Assembly (NCBI GenBank): GCA_009760855.2
Contig: WPIO01000001.1
Span: 24,197,001 to 24,261,000 of the forward strand
DNA length: 64,000 nucleotides
Source of the DNA: Cristatella mucedo
Lineage: Eukaryota > Bryozoa > Phylactolaemata > Cristatellidae
Direction: 5' to 3'
Position 1 is the first letter of the stretch; each line of letters begins with the position of its first letter. Below, piece by piece: positions 11,645 to 22,520 of the stretch. The notes under the pieces were generated by a model, which searched no databases, had not been told where the DNA came from, and worked only from the letters and a program-made list of their open reading frames with translations. A program made the position numbers and the translations under genes.

Positions 11645-12095
11645 TTATTCGATAATCTAAGGCCAAGGTCGCATAAAAGCCGACACCATTCGATAGGCAG
11701 ACAGTTGTGTTTCCAGAGTTGGCGTAGGCATTTAGTTCGATTTGAGCGCTAGGCCGCCGCGGAGCCGCTGATGTACGCCAGGGCCGCTGCCGAACGCCAG
11801 TATCCCCTGTTGCTGTCAAACAGACTTGTCTACGTTATGGGTATGGACTTGGTATGTGATAAGGTATGGAACGCTCTTCGTCGCTGCCGTATTCCGCTAC
11901 TACGTAGGCAAAGCTGCGCGCATTGGCGCTGCACCTACAAGTCGCTAGCCGCGATACAAGGTTCAGGCGTCGCCGGTATTCGGTGCACGTCGGCTGAGAG
12001 TAGCACCATTACGAGCGCCTAGCAGCGTTGCGAGTGTTTGCGACATATAGTTCTGCCCATACGTGGAAGCGGCGCACCACGTTTGCAACAATTTT
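11645..12095. repeat. Dispersed repeat E, copy 1
   Basis: Shares long collinear similarity with 37970-38405. Examples are gataat..cggcca..gcataaaagccg, the segment tgctgtcaaacagacttgtc, ctacaagtcgctagc, gtcggctgagagtagcaccatta and tagttctgcccatacgtgg. It is GC-rich with no tRNA box, hairpin tail or coding frame. Class unknown. Confidence 0.55.
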
Positions 12096-12533
12096 CTCGA
12101 CAGCAATAATCTAGGCCGTATTGTATAGCTAAATGGGGCGCGGGAACTACAAACGTACCGCCGAACGTAGTCTTCGCGGCGCGCACCACGGTCTGTACGC
12201 ATGCAGCGCCGGCCACAAAGCACCACTCTTCTACGGATCAGGAAAAATATGCCTTGACTCATCTTCGTACAGTGCACTTGCGCTACTCGTCAAACGACGC
12301 CTGCGCTTCGGCCGCTCGAGTCCCTGAGACGCGCCACGCCAGTCCATTTGCCGAACTTCTGCCAGACCGGATCTCTGCTAAGCTGATAGGCTCGCCTGCC
12401 CAGCATACACCGATCGAGCTACACTTGCGGAGCCCACTGACCTATGCAGGTCACCGGACAAGTCGTGAATGAGAGGAGGATGCGTTGCTTGCCCTCCACT
12501 CTGTATATCCTCCTATAGCATATCCTACAGTAT
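12096..12533. other. GC-rich unassigned stretch
   Basis: No supported gene. CpG-rich like the preceding kilobase; it ends at a LINE-B tail. Confidence 0.25.
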
Positions 12534-12652
12534 AATAATAATAATAATAATAATACATTTGATAAAGCGCCCTCGGAGAACTCAATCTCTTTCTAGGTGC
12601 TTTATATTTGCTGCAAAGGAAAAACGATCGAATGGTGAGTGGTATCTTAGTC
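12534..12652 (-). mobile_element. LINE-B 3' tail copy, strongly 5'-truncated
   Basis: (AAT)n at 12534-12555, then hairpin and about 60 bp of 3'UTR with the ggtgagtggta variant. Confidence 0.75.
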
Positions 12653-12679
12653 TCCTATAGTATAACCTATAATATATCT

Positions 12680-12710
12680 CCTTGATGATCGAGGTCGTGG
12701 GCTCAACACC
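12680..12710 (+). mobile_element. S1 SINE scrap (B-box region)
   Basis: gatcgaggtcgtgggctcaacacctgctg matches the S1 B-box region gaccgaggtcgtgggttcg. Too short for more. Confidence 0.3.
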
Positions 12711-12784
12711 TGCTGCGTATGCGAAGTGCCTATTTGAAGTGCCTATGTACAGATTAAGTCCTCTTGGGCTGCTATACAGATAAA

Positions 12785-12900
12785 TTATATCAATCTCTAT
12801 TCAGGCGCTTTATATTTGTCATTTGGCTCGAGCTCATGACTTAATGATTAAAGGCCATCATCTGACCCATAGGTCACAACCAGGGCTCTAATCAGGATGC
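12785..12900 (-). mobile_element. S2 SINE, decayed
   Basis: The plus strand reads aatctctattcaggcgctttatatttg, then ggctcgagctcatgactt. This is the reverse of the S2 hairpin and B-box region seen at 366-530. Confidence 0.45.
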
Positions 12901-13589
12901 TAAATCCAAGAAAACAGCCAAAAAAAAGCTACAGAACTTGGAGGGTGCTTTGCTAGAATGTCAGGATGAACCGGCTTCTTTTGTGAATTTAGTGGAATGA
13001 GGCATAAAATGCATTTGCCCTTCGTTCTCTGACATAACAGTAGCAACCATGATCGAATTTCAGGTACGCTCTTGTCGTGACGAAGTGATGAAGAGAACAG
13101 TGAGTTTACGGTGAGCGTACGTGCGAGCGCCGCAGATGGCGGGAAACATGTGCAATTCTCCGTTGCCTTATGGCCCCGGACAAGCCCGTTAATTCTATGG
13201 CGATCTTTGACGGGATCAAAGCACTTCTAGAAGGATACGTATCATTAGAGCCGTTATAAATAGCCGAGACTCGTATATTTCAGCGAAGATATAAGCAGCC
13301 CGGTGAAGAAACACCAAAACTTGTATAACATTTAAGGGCTATTGAAATGGCGACATGCTAAATCCCCAGCCCTATGATTACTTAGATATTATTATTCAAG
13401 GATCCTGATTTAAAAAATGGCTAGCAACGGATTATATGATAACCTATGGCTAGATGTCAAGGAATATTCAGTCGCTTGTGCTCTGGGTTTTGGGCAAAGT
13501 AGGAGTTTCGCTCGAGACCTCGGGTCAGGCAGAGGATATGCGTTCTGTCCGCCTAACGAGAGTTAGTGGAAACCGTGGCTGTTTCTGCA
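12901..13589. other. No recognisable feature
   Basis: Mixed-composition spacer; nothing supported. Confidence 0.3.
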
Positions 13590-13810
13590 AGCCTTTAAGC
13601 CTCCGTCGCTGTCGGATAGACTTAGCTGTGTTATGGATACGGGCTTGTTATATTTATGCATGGATGCTCTTCGTTGCTGTCAAGTTCTGCCGCTACCGGC
13701 ATTCCGGCGTGCATCGGCGCTATATGTACATGTCTCTAGCCTTGCCCAAGATCAAGAGTCACCAGCGTGTTGCATTGGCTAGGACTAGCTTCATTACAAG
13801 CGTGGCCTTC
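13590..13810. repeat. Dispersed repeat E, partial copy
   Basis: cgctgtcggatagacttagctgtgttatggatacggg and the following cgctaccggcattcc segment align with the other E copies (11795-11900 and 38140-38250). A 164-codon open frame spans it but has no protein character. Confidence 0.4.
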
Positions 13811-14235
13811 GCGGCTTTGGTCTGTCCTGACGTGAAAACCACTAGACTCCGCTTGAATTACTATTTCGGCGAGCTGCAACTCGATAAATTGCAGCCGCCG
13901 CCGAGCAATCTCGGAGAGAAGCCGGTTCATGGCACAGACTCTTTCTGATTGCAAAAAAAAAATGTTGACAAGCTTCGAAATCCCGGAAAAAAGCCCGGAA
14001 CTCGTTCCGGCTTCTGTCACAGTGAGCATTGACTTGGTATCATTTAAACCTCAGGAAAAGACGCGTACGGCTGCTTGTCGATTACTCTTAGTTATTGCTT
14101 AACTTACAACGAATTATCAAGCACCTTGATAGTGACTTGATTCTCTCTGGGTGTTAAACAAAAGATATTACTGTTATTATTATTCTTAGAATAGGTCTCT
14201 TCCATGTGACCGATGGCATTCTAGCTAGAAAATTA
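13811..14235. other. No recognisable feature
   Basis: Segment 14100-14160 (aagcaccttgatagtgacttgattct) resembles 50430-50460, suggesting another old repeat; otherwise nothing. Confidence 0.25.
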
Positions 14236-15585
14236 TGACTGCCCTAGGTCTGCGAGATCTGTCAGCTGCCTTTCACACCATTGATCACGTTGTTCTACTT
14301 GAACGATAGAGAACAACGATCGGTCTAGCAGACGAGGCACTGGCGTGGTTTAAAATCGTACTTGTCTGATCTTGTTCAATCCGTGTCGTGTAGAAGTCAG
14401 GTCTCACACGAGAAGGGACACCTGTGGAGTCCATCGAGGGTCTGTACTCGGTCCCTTGCTGTTCTCCATTTATACTCAGCCTCTGGGAAAAGTGATAAAG
14501 GCCCGTGAAATAGGATATCACTTTTATGCTGAGGATACTCAGCTGTATTTGTCATTCAAACCGTCGAAATCTGCTGCAGCAACTGAGAAACCGAATGCTT
14601 GCCTTGCCGGCATTCGATCCTGGATGTCGGAAAACTTCTTGAAACCAAATGATGATAAAACCGAACTGCTGCTCATAGGGTACCCTAAGCGTGTGGCTAG
14701 ATTAAAAGGTTTTGCCCTTCTAATAGGTGATGCGGTTGTGCGACCATCACCACGTGCTCGAAATTTAGGTGTCGTTTTCGACAGCTGTCTGATTTTAGAA
14801 AGCTTCATTACGAAGACTGCTTCTACAGCTAGCCATCACGTCCGATCCCTATCCAAGATTAGGAGCTGTCTTCCACAGTGACATCCAAAAGATTTAACTC
14901 GTTCCTTAGTTCTGTCTTGGCTTGATTATTGTAATTCCCTTTTGGCTGGGCTACCAAAGAAAGCAACTATGCGACCGCAGATGGCTATGAATATGGCTGC
15001 AATGCTAGTCTTCAAGTCCCAGAGGCTTGAGCAGGTGTCTCCTTTGCTAAAAGAGCTAGGATGGCTGCCGTTTGAGCAACGGATGCAGAGAAAAGTTCTT
15101 ACGCTGACCCACAAGGCCCGCCACGGCTTGGCTCCTTCGTACCGAGCTGAACTGTTGCACGAGTTTAAGCCTGTTCGCGCCCTCAGGTCCTGTGTGGACA
15201 ATAAATTAGCTGTTCCATTCCTCGCTTAAAGACCGTTGGCGGCAGATGCTTTAGCTCTGTAGGTCCTAGACTTTGGAACTTGCTTCCACGATTCTTTTGC
15301 AACCACTACTCTCCTGCTGCCGACTGTGGCTCATTCTTTTCAGCGATCCTGAGCTGCTACTTCCATGCTACTCACTACCTCAACTGCTCTCCTGACTCTG
15401 CTATGCTTCCCACTTTATCTTTGTTGCGCGAGACGAAGTCGGTTGAGTACCGAATGCGTACCGAAAGCCGCTTAGGCTGTGAGTGGGCTATACGAAACTC
15501 TCCTGGGTAACACCCACATAGTCTTTATGATTTTGTGGAGTTACAGACGGAGATACATTACATTCCATTGCATTGCTTGGCTCCA
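14236..15585 (+). mobile_element. LINE-A copy, RT to 3' end, decayed
   Basis: Starts at motif A (DLSAAF.TIDH) and continues through [10 protein letters not shown] frameshifted stretch carries the [16 protein letters not shown] motif (about 14430-14480), then [14 protein letters not shown], which has Glu in place of the first Asp of the catalytic YADD. Next come [21 protein letters not shown], thumb and C-terminal region. The 3'UTR ends with an acattacatt tail near 15555-15580. Stops and indels make it inactive. Confidence 0.8.
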
Positions 15586-15589
15586 CTAG

Positions 15590-16525
15590 ATCTATGGGAA
15601 GCATCTGAAACAATTGGTCACACGATCCTGCGTGAGCGACAGAGGTCTACAATCGATCTGGGCGAAGAGGCTCTGGCGTTATTACAATCGTCCAAGTGTC
15701 CAGTGTCCAGACAATGCTTTGTGGCGGTTAAGTCTCATAAATATTATACAGTAGGCCCACCATTTTGCTTGCGAACTTCAAAGAAGATCTGTTCTTGGTC
15801 CATTGCTGCTCTCCATCTAAGCAGAGAATTCAGAGGAAGTAAATTTGGCACACAGCATTGACTATCGCCTCTATGCCGACATAAACCAACTGTACATTTA
15901 TCCTTCAAGCCCTCTGAATCAGCTGTGCCACTATCGATAAACTGACCGCCTGCTTTTCATGCATTTGATCTTGGAAGACGACCAGTTTCCTCATGCCAAG
16001 CGGCGATATAACTGAACCCACCCGTTGCGGAATATCTCAACTATGGTTAGACTAAGCAACTTTGCTCCCAATAATTGGAGGTACGCGATGCGACCGTAGT
16101 AAAGTGCTGGAAATTTAGGTGTCCTCCATGACAGTTGCTCGGTTTTTAAATTTTTTACCCGGAAAAAAGGGCACCTGCTAGTCATCATGTTCGATCCTTG
16201 CTTATGATTGGCGATCGCTTACCGAAATGCTGGCTACAGACCACACTAACTCTGCGGTTCAGTCTAGATCGGACGACAGCAATTCAGTATTTGCACACGG
16301 CTACCGAAAAATGCCACTTAGTCTCCACGTATAGGTTCTAAATTTGGCCGCAATGTTGATTTATAAATCTGAAACATTCAATGGCATGTCTTCGTTGATT
16401 AAATGGGCTTCGATGACTCCTGGTTGATCAAAGCATGCAGAGTAGATTCCAACACTGACCCACAAAAGCCGCCATAGCTTGCTCCTTCGTACCCATTCAA
16501 CCTGAAAAAAAGCTGTTAAAGCTAA
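15590..16525 (+). mobile_element. Older diverged LINE-A-like RT fragment
   Basis: Weaker copy of the same region. QSVLCGG-like codons lie near 15710-15735, a Tyr-Ala-Asp-equivalent near 15870, a KLTACF stretch near 15940, and the ALLLRTHSTX end near 16490. The frame is broken throughout, so it is considerably older than its neighbour. Confidence 0.5.
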
Positions 16526-17366
16526 ATCACGGGTCTGCCCTCATGAGAAGACGCGACCGAGCAGTCTACAGCCATTCAAGCCCCTTTTCCTAGAGCATCC
16601 CATTAACCCCTGGAAAGTCACAGCCCCTCTCGGGCCTCAACCGGCCGTCCAGGGGGATGGCCTGCCAGCCTTAATAATAATAATGAAAGTAAAAATAATA
16701 ATAATGCATTTAATATAGCGCCCTCGGAGAACTCAATCTCTTTCTAGGCAATTTACATTTGCTGCAAAGGAAGCATAATCGAATGGTTAGTGGTAGCATG
16801 CTCAATAAACAACAAGAATAACATGGTTACGGGTGACATGACAGGGTCAGCATGCAAGTGTGGTTAGTGGCAGCATGCACAATGTCAGCACGCATAGGCA
16901 CATAAAGGACTAATCACAAGGACTCACTAGAATCAATCATAAATAGTTGTGCTTTTAGCTTCTTTTTAAGCCTGGTGAAGTCAGAAAATTTCACGACGCA
17001 AGTCGGAAGTGATTTCCATGCTTTGGGAGCATACGAACTAAAGGCACCATCTCTAAAGGATTTGAGGTTTTTACGAGGTATTGGTAATCTGTTAGATTCC
17101 GAAAAGCAGTTGTACGATGGTGTGCGAGTAGATCTGATAGCTAGGTTAAAGCCAAAAAGTGAAGGGACCTAAAAGTGAGTGACCAAATCTTGAAGTCGAT
17201 GCGTTGCTTGACTGAGAGGCACTGCAGGTCGGCGAGAAGCGGTGTGATGTGACAACTGTGATGTACAGGAAAGACGAGCCTAGCTGCATAATTTTGCACG
17301 AGCTGTAAGCACCTGATTGCACATGCCGTTAGGCCAGCAAGCAGTGAGTTTCACAAGTCAAGGCGG

Positions 17367-17685
17367 TGTAGTTCGGCTCGCACAGCAGAGAGCCAGCCGA
17401 TGACCAACACCCAACAGTTTGTTATGCGACGCACCGAGCAGAGGGAAGCACGGCTCCCTTCGCCCCCTTCGCCCATTCGACTCTCTTTCCGAGACTCCGG
17501 CTGTGCACCGGCCAACCCTGATGGTGAATCCACCATCTGTTCGCCAGTGGGCTACCGGCCTGTGTCCACGACACATCACAGGCAGACCACAGCTATTCTC
17601 TAGCCCCTCTCGGTGGTGCTCCTAACAGCTATTCACAAGCGGTTTATCAGAGGAGCAGTATAGGCCTGCAAATATCCCAACTACA
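17367..17685 (-). repeat. LTR-like segment (3' LTR)
   Basis: On the minus strand it starts TGTAGTTGGG and ends CCGAACTACA, giving the inverted TGTAGTT/AACTACA ends usual for LTRs. Just upstream on that strand is the purine-rich AAGGTCAAGGGGGCG, a plausible primer for plus-strand synthesis. Length 319 bp. Confidence 0.5.
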
Positions 17686-18077
17686 CGCCCCCTTGACCTT
17701 ATGGTCACAAGTTCTCAGCAGCAACACATGTAGCTGCAATGTACAGTGCTGCATTGAGCGAGCCTGCCCTCTACAAATGCGACACTACACATCAAGTGCC
17801 GTATCGGCATAGCGCCAACATCAAGAGCTGACCCCACACGCATGCTGGCTACCTTGCAGCTGCTCACAGGAAACGTGCTGATGCGCAGCCTTTCGCGACC
17901 AGCCCGCAACCTGAGCTACCGGCCATCGTCACCGAACTGACGTCCACAGCCACCGTTTTTCGGACGTTGGCCGCCATCGCTCCATCCGCTTCAGCAGATC
18001 CTGCCTCTGAGTCTCAGATCTGCGCAGCTGCTTCTCCGGCCTGCACAGACTTTCCGGCCTGCACAAGACTTTCCGGC

Positions 18078-18785
18078 CTACACAGCCTCTCCGTCCTCCG
18101 AAGCCTCTCCCGCCTTCGCAATCTCTCCGACCTGCACAGTCTCGACGACCTTCGCAGACTCTCCAGCCTGCACAGTCTCTTCGTCCTGAGCAGACTCTCC
18201 GGCCCGCCGAGTCTCCCCTGCCTGCACACACTCTCCGGCCTGGGCAGCATCACAGCCCACCGGCTTGTCGCACGCCAACGTTGCCTTCATGGCTTGCGCT
18301 TCATCGCAGGCCATTGCCCCTCTGTTGGACGCTACCGCATCTCCGACCGTTGCCACCGTGTGGCAACCTGGCAAACCTCTGTACTGGCACACCGTCGCTG
18401 ATTGCTGCTGTCGCTTCCGGTTGCTCCTGTTGGTCCTCTCCTTCCGACTAGCCTTTACCCGATCACAGTGCATCAATCTTGCTCTACCGGCCGGCCTGGT
18501 GAATGCCCTCACTAGGGTCTCAAGCAGCTTGGCATAGTCATCTTGCACTACCCGCAGAAGCCTCGAGGCAAACGTGAAGGCCCCGCCTTGCATCGCAAAT
18601 AGCAAAAACAAGTGCAACTCACTCGGTTCGTAGATACTCTTCCCAAAATTCCTCTCGAAGTTCAGCAGCCAGCCAACGAAGTCTCCGAAGCCATCGAAGC
18701 TTTGGGACGCTGCACAAGACATCTCCAAGGGCGTCATCGGCTCCATCCTCAGAAATAGCTTGTAGATTAAACAATGCCCTTCCAA
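18078..18785 (-). pseudogene. Gag-like (capsid) frame of the LTR element
   Basis: The frame has a capsid-type segment: DGFGDFVGWLLNFERNFG (about residues 30-48), then ELHLFLLFAMQGGAFTFASRL and DDYAKLLETLVRAF (about 82-95). This spacing is typical of Ty3/Gypsy-type gag. It is followed by a basic stretch and then degenerate six-residue repeats (AGESVQ-like) to the stop at 18078. No zinc knuckle, protease or RT follows. The first ATG is near 18749. Broken element, not a host gene. Confidence 0.5.
18115..18250. repeat. 18-bp tandem repeat within gag
   Basis: About eight imperfect units of the type ctctccggcctgcacaga, keeping a multiple of three. On the minus strand they encode a hexapeptide repeat; similar but irregular units extend to 18040. 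Confidence 0.7.
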
Positions 18786-19114
18786 GTGAGTACGTACGTG
18801 GAAGCAGGCAGAACACCGAAGCAGGTTCGCAGGAACGTGCTAGCGCCTGCAGCGCTCCCCCAAACAGAGGCTGGATGTTACAAATGCATGGACCGATCTA
18901 GATATGGTATCCCTGTCTAAACAAGCCAGCATTTTAGCAATGTTTTGTAGCTGAAAGTAGGCAGACTTGACTGTGGAGCTGGTGTGGTCGTCTAGTGAAA
19001 GGTCACTTTGGAACATCGCACCTAGATTTCGTGCAGCCTTTTAGAGCGAGTCGAGTTTTGCACAGCATCGCAGCGGTTTATCCCCATAGAGGGCCGCCTG
19101 TTCCAGAAAATGTG

Positions 19115-19530
19115 TAATTAATTTGTATAGCACCCGAAGAGAGCTTAATCTCTATTCAAGCCCTTCACGTATGCCGTGGGACTCGAGCCCAGGGGTGGAG
19201 CCAGAAATTTCAGGTTGAGGGCAATGCACGGCCTAAGGCTCCCAGTGACCTAGTGACAAAGGTACCACCTACAAACAGTCTAAGAAAAAATTAAAAAATC
19301 TATTCGACTCGTTTCTTTCGCTCCTCCACACTGCTCCTGCCCCTGGGGCCTTGGGAAATTTGACCCAGGATATTGGTACTTCCCTCTGCTCATGGGGAGG
19401 GGGCAGTTACTCCCTGGCTCCGCCCTGCTCGAGCCCACTACCTCAGTCATCGAATACATTCACCACGACCTCGGTCGGGGCGAGCATCTCAGCCTGTGGG
19501 CCAAACCAGTGCAGCCGGGCGCTGTGACGG
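19115..19530 (-). mobile_element. S2 SINE split by a hAT MITE
   Basis: The tail half (19115-19189) carries the reversed hairpin (cccgaagagagcttaatctctattcaagc) and the head half (19428-19530) the tRNA-like promoter region. Removing 19190-19427 and one duplicated octamer restores a continuous S2. Confidence 0.7.
19190..19427. mobile_element. hAT-type MITE (238 bp)
   Basis: Terminal inverted repeats CAGGGGTGGAGCCAG at the left and CTGGCTCCGCCCTG at the right. They are flanked by a perfect 8-bp duplication CTCGAGCC (19182-19189 and 19428-19435). CAGRGG termini with 8-bp duplications are the hallmark of hAT transposons. No coding capacity; it would need a transposase elsewhere. Confidence 0.88.
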
Positions 19531-19959
19531 CGTTCCGTAGGCTCCACGTCAGCAGTCTAGGTCCTCGTCAAAGATCCTGGCCCCTAAGGTATATAGAAAT
19601 CTCCTGCTAAGAAACTGCTGGAAAATGTGGCCTTCTTAATCAACTCATTCGGCCGCTTCACAGCGACGGCCTTCGGTTTCTAACCGTACCTAGTCAACTA
19701 AGAACTGAATATCCAGCCCAAGCTTTCCTATTAGCTGTCGCACCGGACCGCACCGGGCAAAATAAAAAGAATCCGTTGAGTATTCAGCCACTTCCTCTGA
19801 AAGCCTGGAAGGGTTGCCAGACTTGATGAGCGACTGCAGGCACTCGTAAGCTGGCATGCGTTCACACGCCCAATAGGCAACGTGAAGTCCAATCGCTCGT
19901 CGTGACGGGAGCGTACAGATAGATATAATGAAAAGGGACTGAGAGGCGATTGGCTAGGA
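19531..19959. other. No recognisable feature
   Basis: Spacer between the S2 SINE and the old LINE-A copy. Confidence 0.3.
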
Positions 19960-22520
19960 ATGTATCCTTGAGCTAATAAAAGTTTTTTGCAAGCCATCGT
20001 AGACCGAAGTTCCTAATCTTAGGTAGGGATCGGACGTGATGACTAGCTGTGGAGGCAATCTTTTTAACGAAACTTTACAAATTTAGGCGCCTGCCGAAGA
20101 CGACGCCTAAATTCCGAGCAAGAAGTGATGGTTACAAGTTAGCCGCCATGGCTCACTAGTGAAGGCGGTTGCTTTACACGACCTCCCCCCGAGGTCGTGG
20201 GTTCGAATCCTGTAGTGGCGATCCTTTATCGCCGCTGCAAGCGGGGGATTGAAGTAAAGACTCATCTGTCGCTATACAAAAGTGGCTGTTAAATCAGCTA
20301 GTATGGTAGCACAACCGCACAACTTATTCGAAGAGCAAAGCCTTCAAGTTCAGCCGCACACTTTGGGTGTCCGATAAGAAGCAGTTCCGTTTTAGTGTCG
20401 TTTAGTTAAGAAATTTGAGGACATCCTGGACCAATTGTCTGCAAGACAAGCATTCAGTTTATAAGTCGCTGCAGCAGATTCCGATGGTTAAAACGAAAAA
20501 TACAGCTGAGTATCGTCAACGTAAAAGTGATAACTTATTACTTAGGCCTCATTAACTTTTCTAGAGGTTGAGTATAAATGGAGAACAATAAAGGACCGAA
20601 GACGGACCCTTGAGGGACTCCACAGGTGACAGGTCTAGTGGATGAGACCTTAACCCGACGCGGCACACATTTAACACGATCGGATATGTACGATTTAAAT
20701 TATGCCGGTTCGTCATCTGCCAGACCGACCATTCTTCTCAGTCTTTCAAATAGAATATCTTGATCAATAGTGTCGAAGGCAGCTGATAGATCTAGCAATA
20801 CTAGGGCAGTGACTTCCGTCATCGTTGCTGTACAGAATGTCATTGGTTACACGGGAGAAGAGCAGTTTCAGTGGAGTGCTGCCTCTTGAACTCGATTGAA
20901 GCCTTTCTGAAATTTATTCTTTTGAATGTGTGCTACCAGCGACTTAGCGACAATTTTTCAAGAATATTTGATAAAAAAAAGGAAGAAGGGAAACTGGGCG
21001 ATAGTGTGCAAGGACCTCTGTATCTAATCCAGGCTTTAAGTATCAGTCTAATCATTGCCGATTTGAATGACTTGAATACAAATTCTTACTTCAGAGAAGT
21101 ACTAACAATCTTGGTTATGGCTTGACTAATTTTGTTTGCCAGTGAAGACCACAGAGATGATGGTATAGAGTTATTAGGACACGAGCTCTTTTTTACAAGG
21201 CCTTGGTAAAGTAGTCACATCGCACGCGGAAATCTCGGACAATTTTTAAAGGAAGGTCACAGGTTGCAATTAAGCAATTACCTTAGTTGGAGTGGGCTTT
21301 ATAGAAACACAAAAGTATGCAATGTTTTCAGTAAATAAGGCTGAAAACGTTTTGGCCGAGCTGTATAATCTGGAGATTGGGACCTCTCAGCATTGGTCAG
21401 CAAATTTGCTACCGTCTTATAAAACTGCTTTGGGCGTGACTGACGGGACTTCAGTTTCCGAGTGAAAAAGAAGCCCCGGATTTTCTAAGCTTCCGGGTGT
21501 TGATTCGAAGTAAGTCAATGAAATTGACTAGATCTTCATCAGACCCATACTTCTTGAAATGGCTTTCAAGCCTGCACTTAGCACGGTGCATCCTTTGAAG
21601 TTGTATTTAAATTAAAAGGAATCACCACGACTCTAAATACGGACAGAATGTACGGGAGCATGCTCGTTAAGAGCACTCCTAAGTGTCACGTTCACTACGT
21701 CAGTGAGGGTGCCAAGGTTGTCCGTTGAGTCTATGCGAAGATCAACAAGATCTGCCTCACGGAAAGATTTAAAAAAAATGTGTCTTGGTTAATGCTTTTT
21801 AAGTTACGTTCCTGGACAAACTCGACGTTACCCTGTACGAATAACAGAGCAGGAACAATAAACTAGAATGATCTAAGAAGGTCAGGGGTCAAGCAAATAG
21901 GTTAGTGGGGCAGATATCCTTGGTGGTCACGAGGTCCTAGGTATGGCCACAGACGTGAGTGGTACGATTAACGTGTTGGACCAAACCAAAGTTCTCCTCA
22001 CAGTCAAGAAATGAGCTGACCTGGCTGTTGCTACGGTTGTCAACGTGATTTTTGAAGTCTTCTGCAACCAGTAGCAGCCTGTCACACGCAAATATTTTAG
22101 TGAGGAACTCCAAAAACTCTTCAATAAACAAGTTCAGACAGCCAGAAGGAGGTTGGTATATCACATCAATGAGAAGTACTGTCTTGGATGAGGACCTGAT
22201 TGCAACTTATTCAAACGATCGCCCATCAGAAAAACTGCCAGACTTATAGCCAAATGATTCACGAACAACAATAGCAACCCTGCCACCGACCTTGTCAGAT
22301 CGCATGGACTGAAAGAATGTGAACCCTGGTGGGTTTGTCTTACGTATATGGCTACCAGAGCAGAGCGTCATCCACATTTCGGTAAGCAGAAATGCATCTA
22401 GGTTCTCCTGGACAGCACGATCACGGATAAGTATACCCTTGCTTTTTAATGAGCAAACAGGCGGAATTTAAGTGGCTGTCCCTTTGAATTTAAATTGGAC
22501 CTTAATAACTGTCACCGGCC
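19960..22520 (-). mobile_element. Old LINE-A copy retaining endonuclease and RT
   Basis: Minus-strand order begins with an APE-type endonuclease at about 22500-21920. It shows LLTEMWMT, GGRVAIVVRESFG, IYQPPSG, LLLVAEDFKNHVDN (decayed from a GDFN motif) and VQHVNRTTHVCGHT. A linker follows, then RT from about 21050: KSLVAHIQKN-like stretch, VTNDILYS, then [12 protein letters not shown] at about 20770, [19 protein letters not shown] and TELLLIG near 20380. It is the longest LINE-A copy here. It is full of frameshifts and interrupted at 20120-20315 by an S1 SINE. The 3' end beyond 19960 is lost. Confidence 0.7.
20120..20315 (+). mobile_element. S1 SINE, best-preserved copy
   Basis: A-box-like TGGCTCACTAGTGAAGG and a perfect B-box core GGTTCGAATCC at about 20200. 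The body follows (gatcctttatcgccgctgcaagcgg, gtcgctatacaaaagtggctgttaaatc). The LINE-A sequence on either side is continuous without it. Confidence 0.7.

Larger units (their letters stand above)
17367..18867 (-). mobile_element. Gag-only LTR retrotransposon remnant inserted in LINE-B
   Basis: The insertion is bounded by aggcgg (17361-17366) and aggctg (18868-18873), a likely short target duplication with one mismatch. It contains one LTR-like segment (17367-17685), a polypurine-like stretch next to it, and a gag-like frame with no pol. No matching second LTR is seen at the right edge. It is therefore either a non-autonomous element or a deleted one. Confidence 0.55.
16672..19045 (-). mobile_element. 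LINE-B copy split by an LTR-element remnant
   Basis: The 3' part (16672-17366) has an AAT tail, hairpin, 3'UTR and RT C-terminal region. The 5' part resumes at about 18868 and runs to 19045 through HVxALSKIRACLD-type codons. The two parts align end to end with the intact copy at 27279-28115 once 17367-18867 is removed. Confidence 0.75.

Noticed and set aside
13454-13948. 164-codon open frame as a gene
   Set aside because: Spans dispersed repeat E, has no domain or signal, and is not kept in the other E copies.
20150-20222. A functional tRNA gene, suggested by the GGTTCGAATCC B box
   Set aside because: No cloverleaf can be formed and the body continues as the S1 SINE shared with several other sites.
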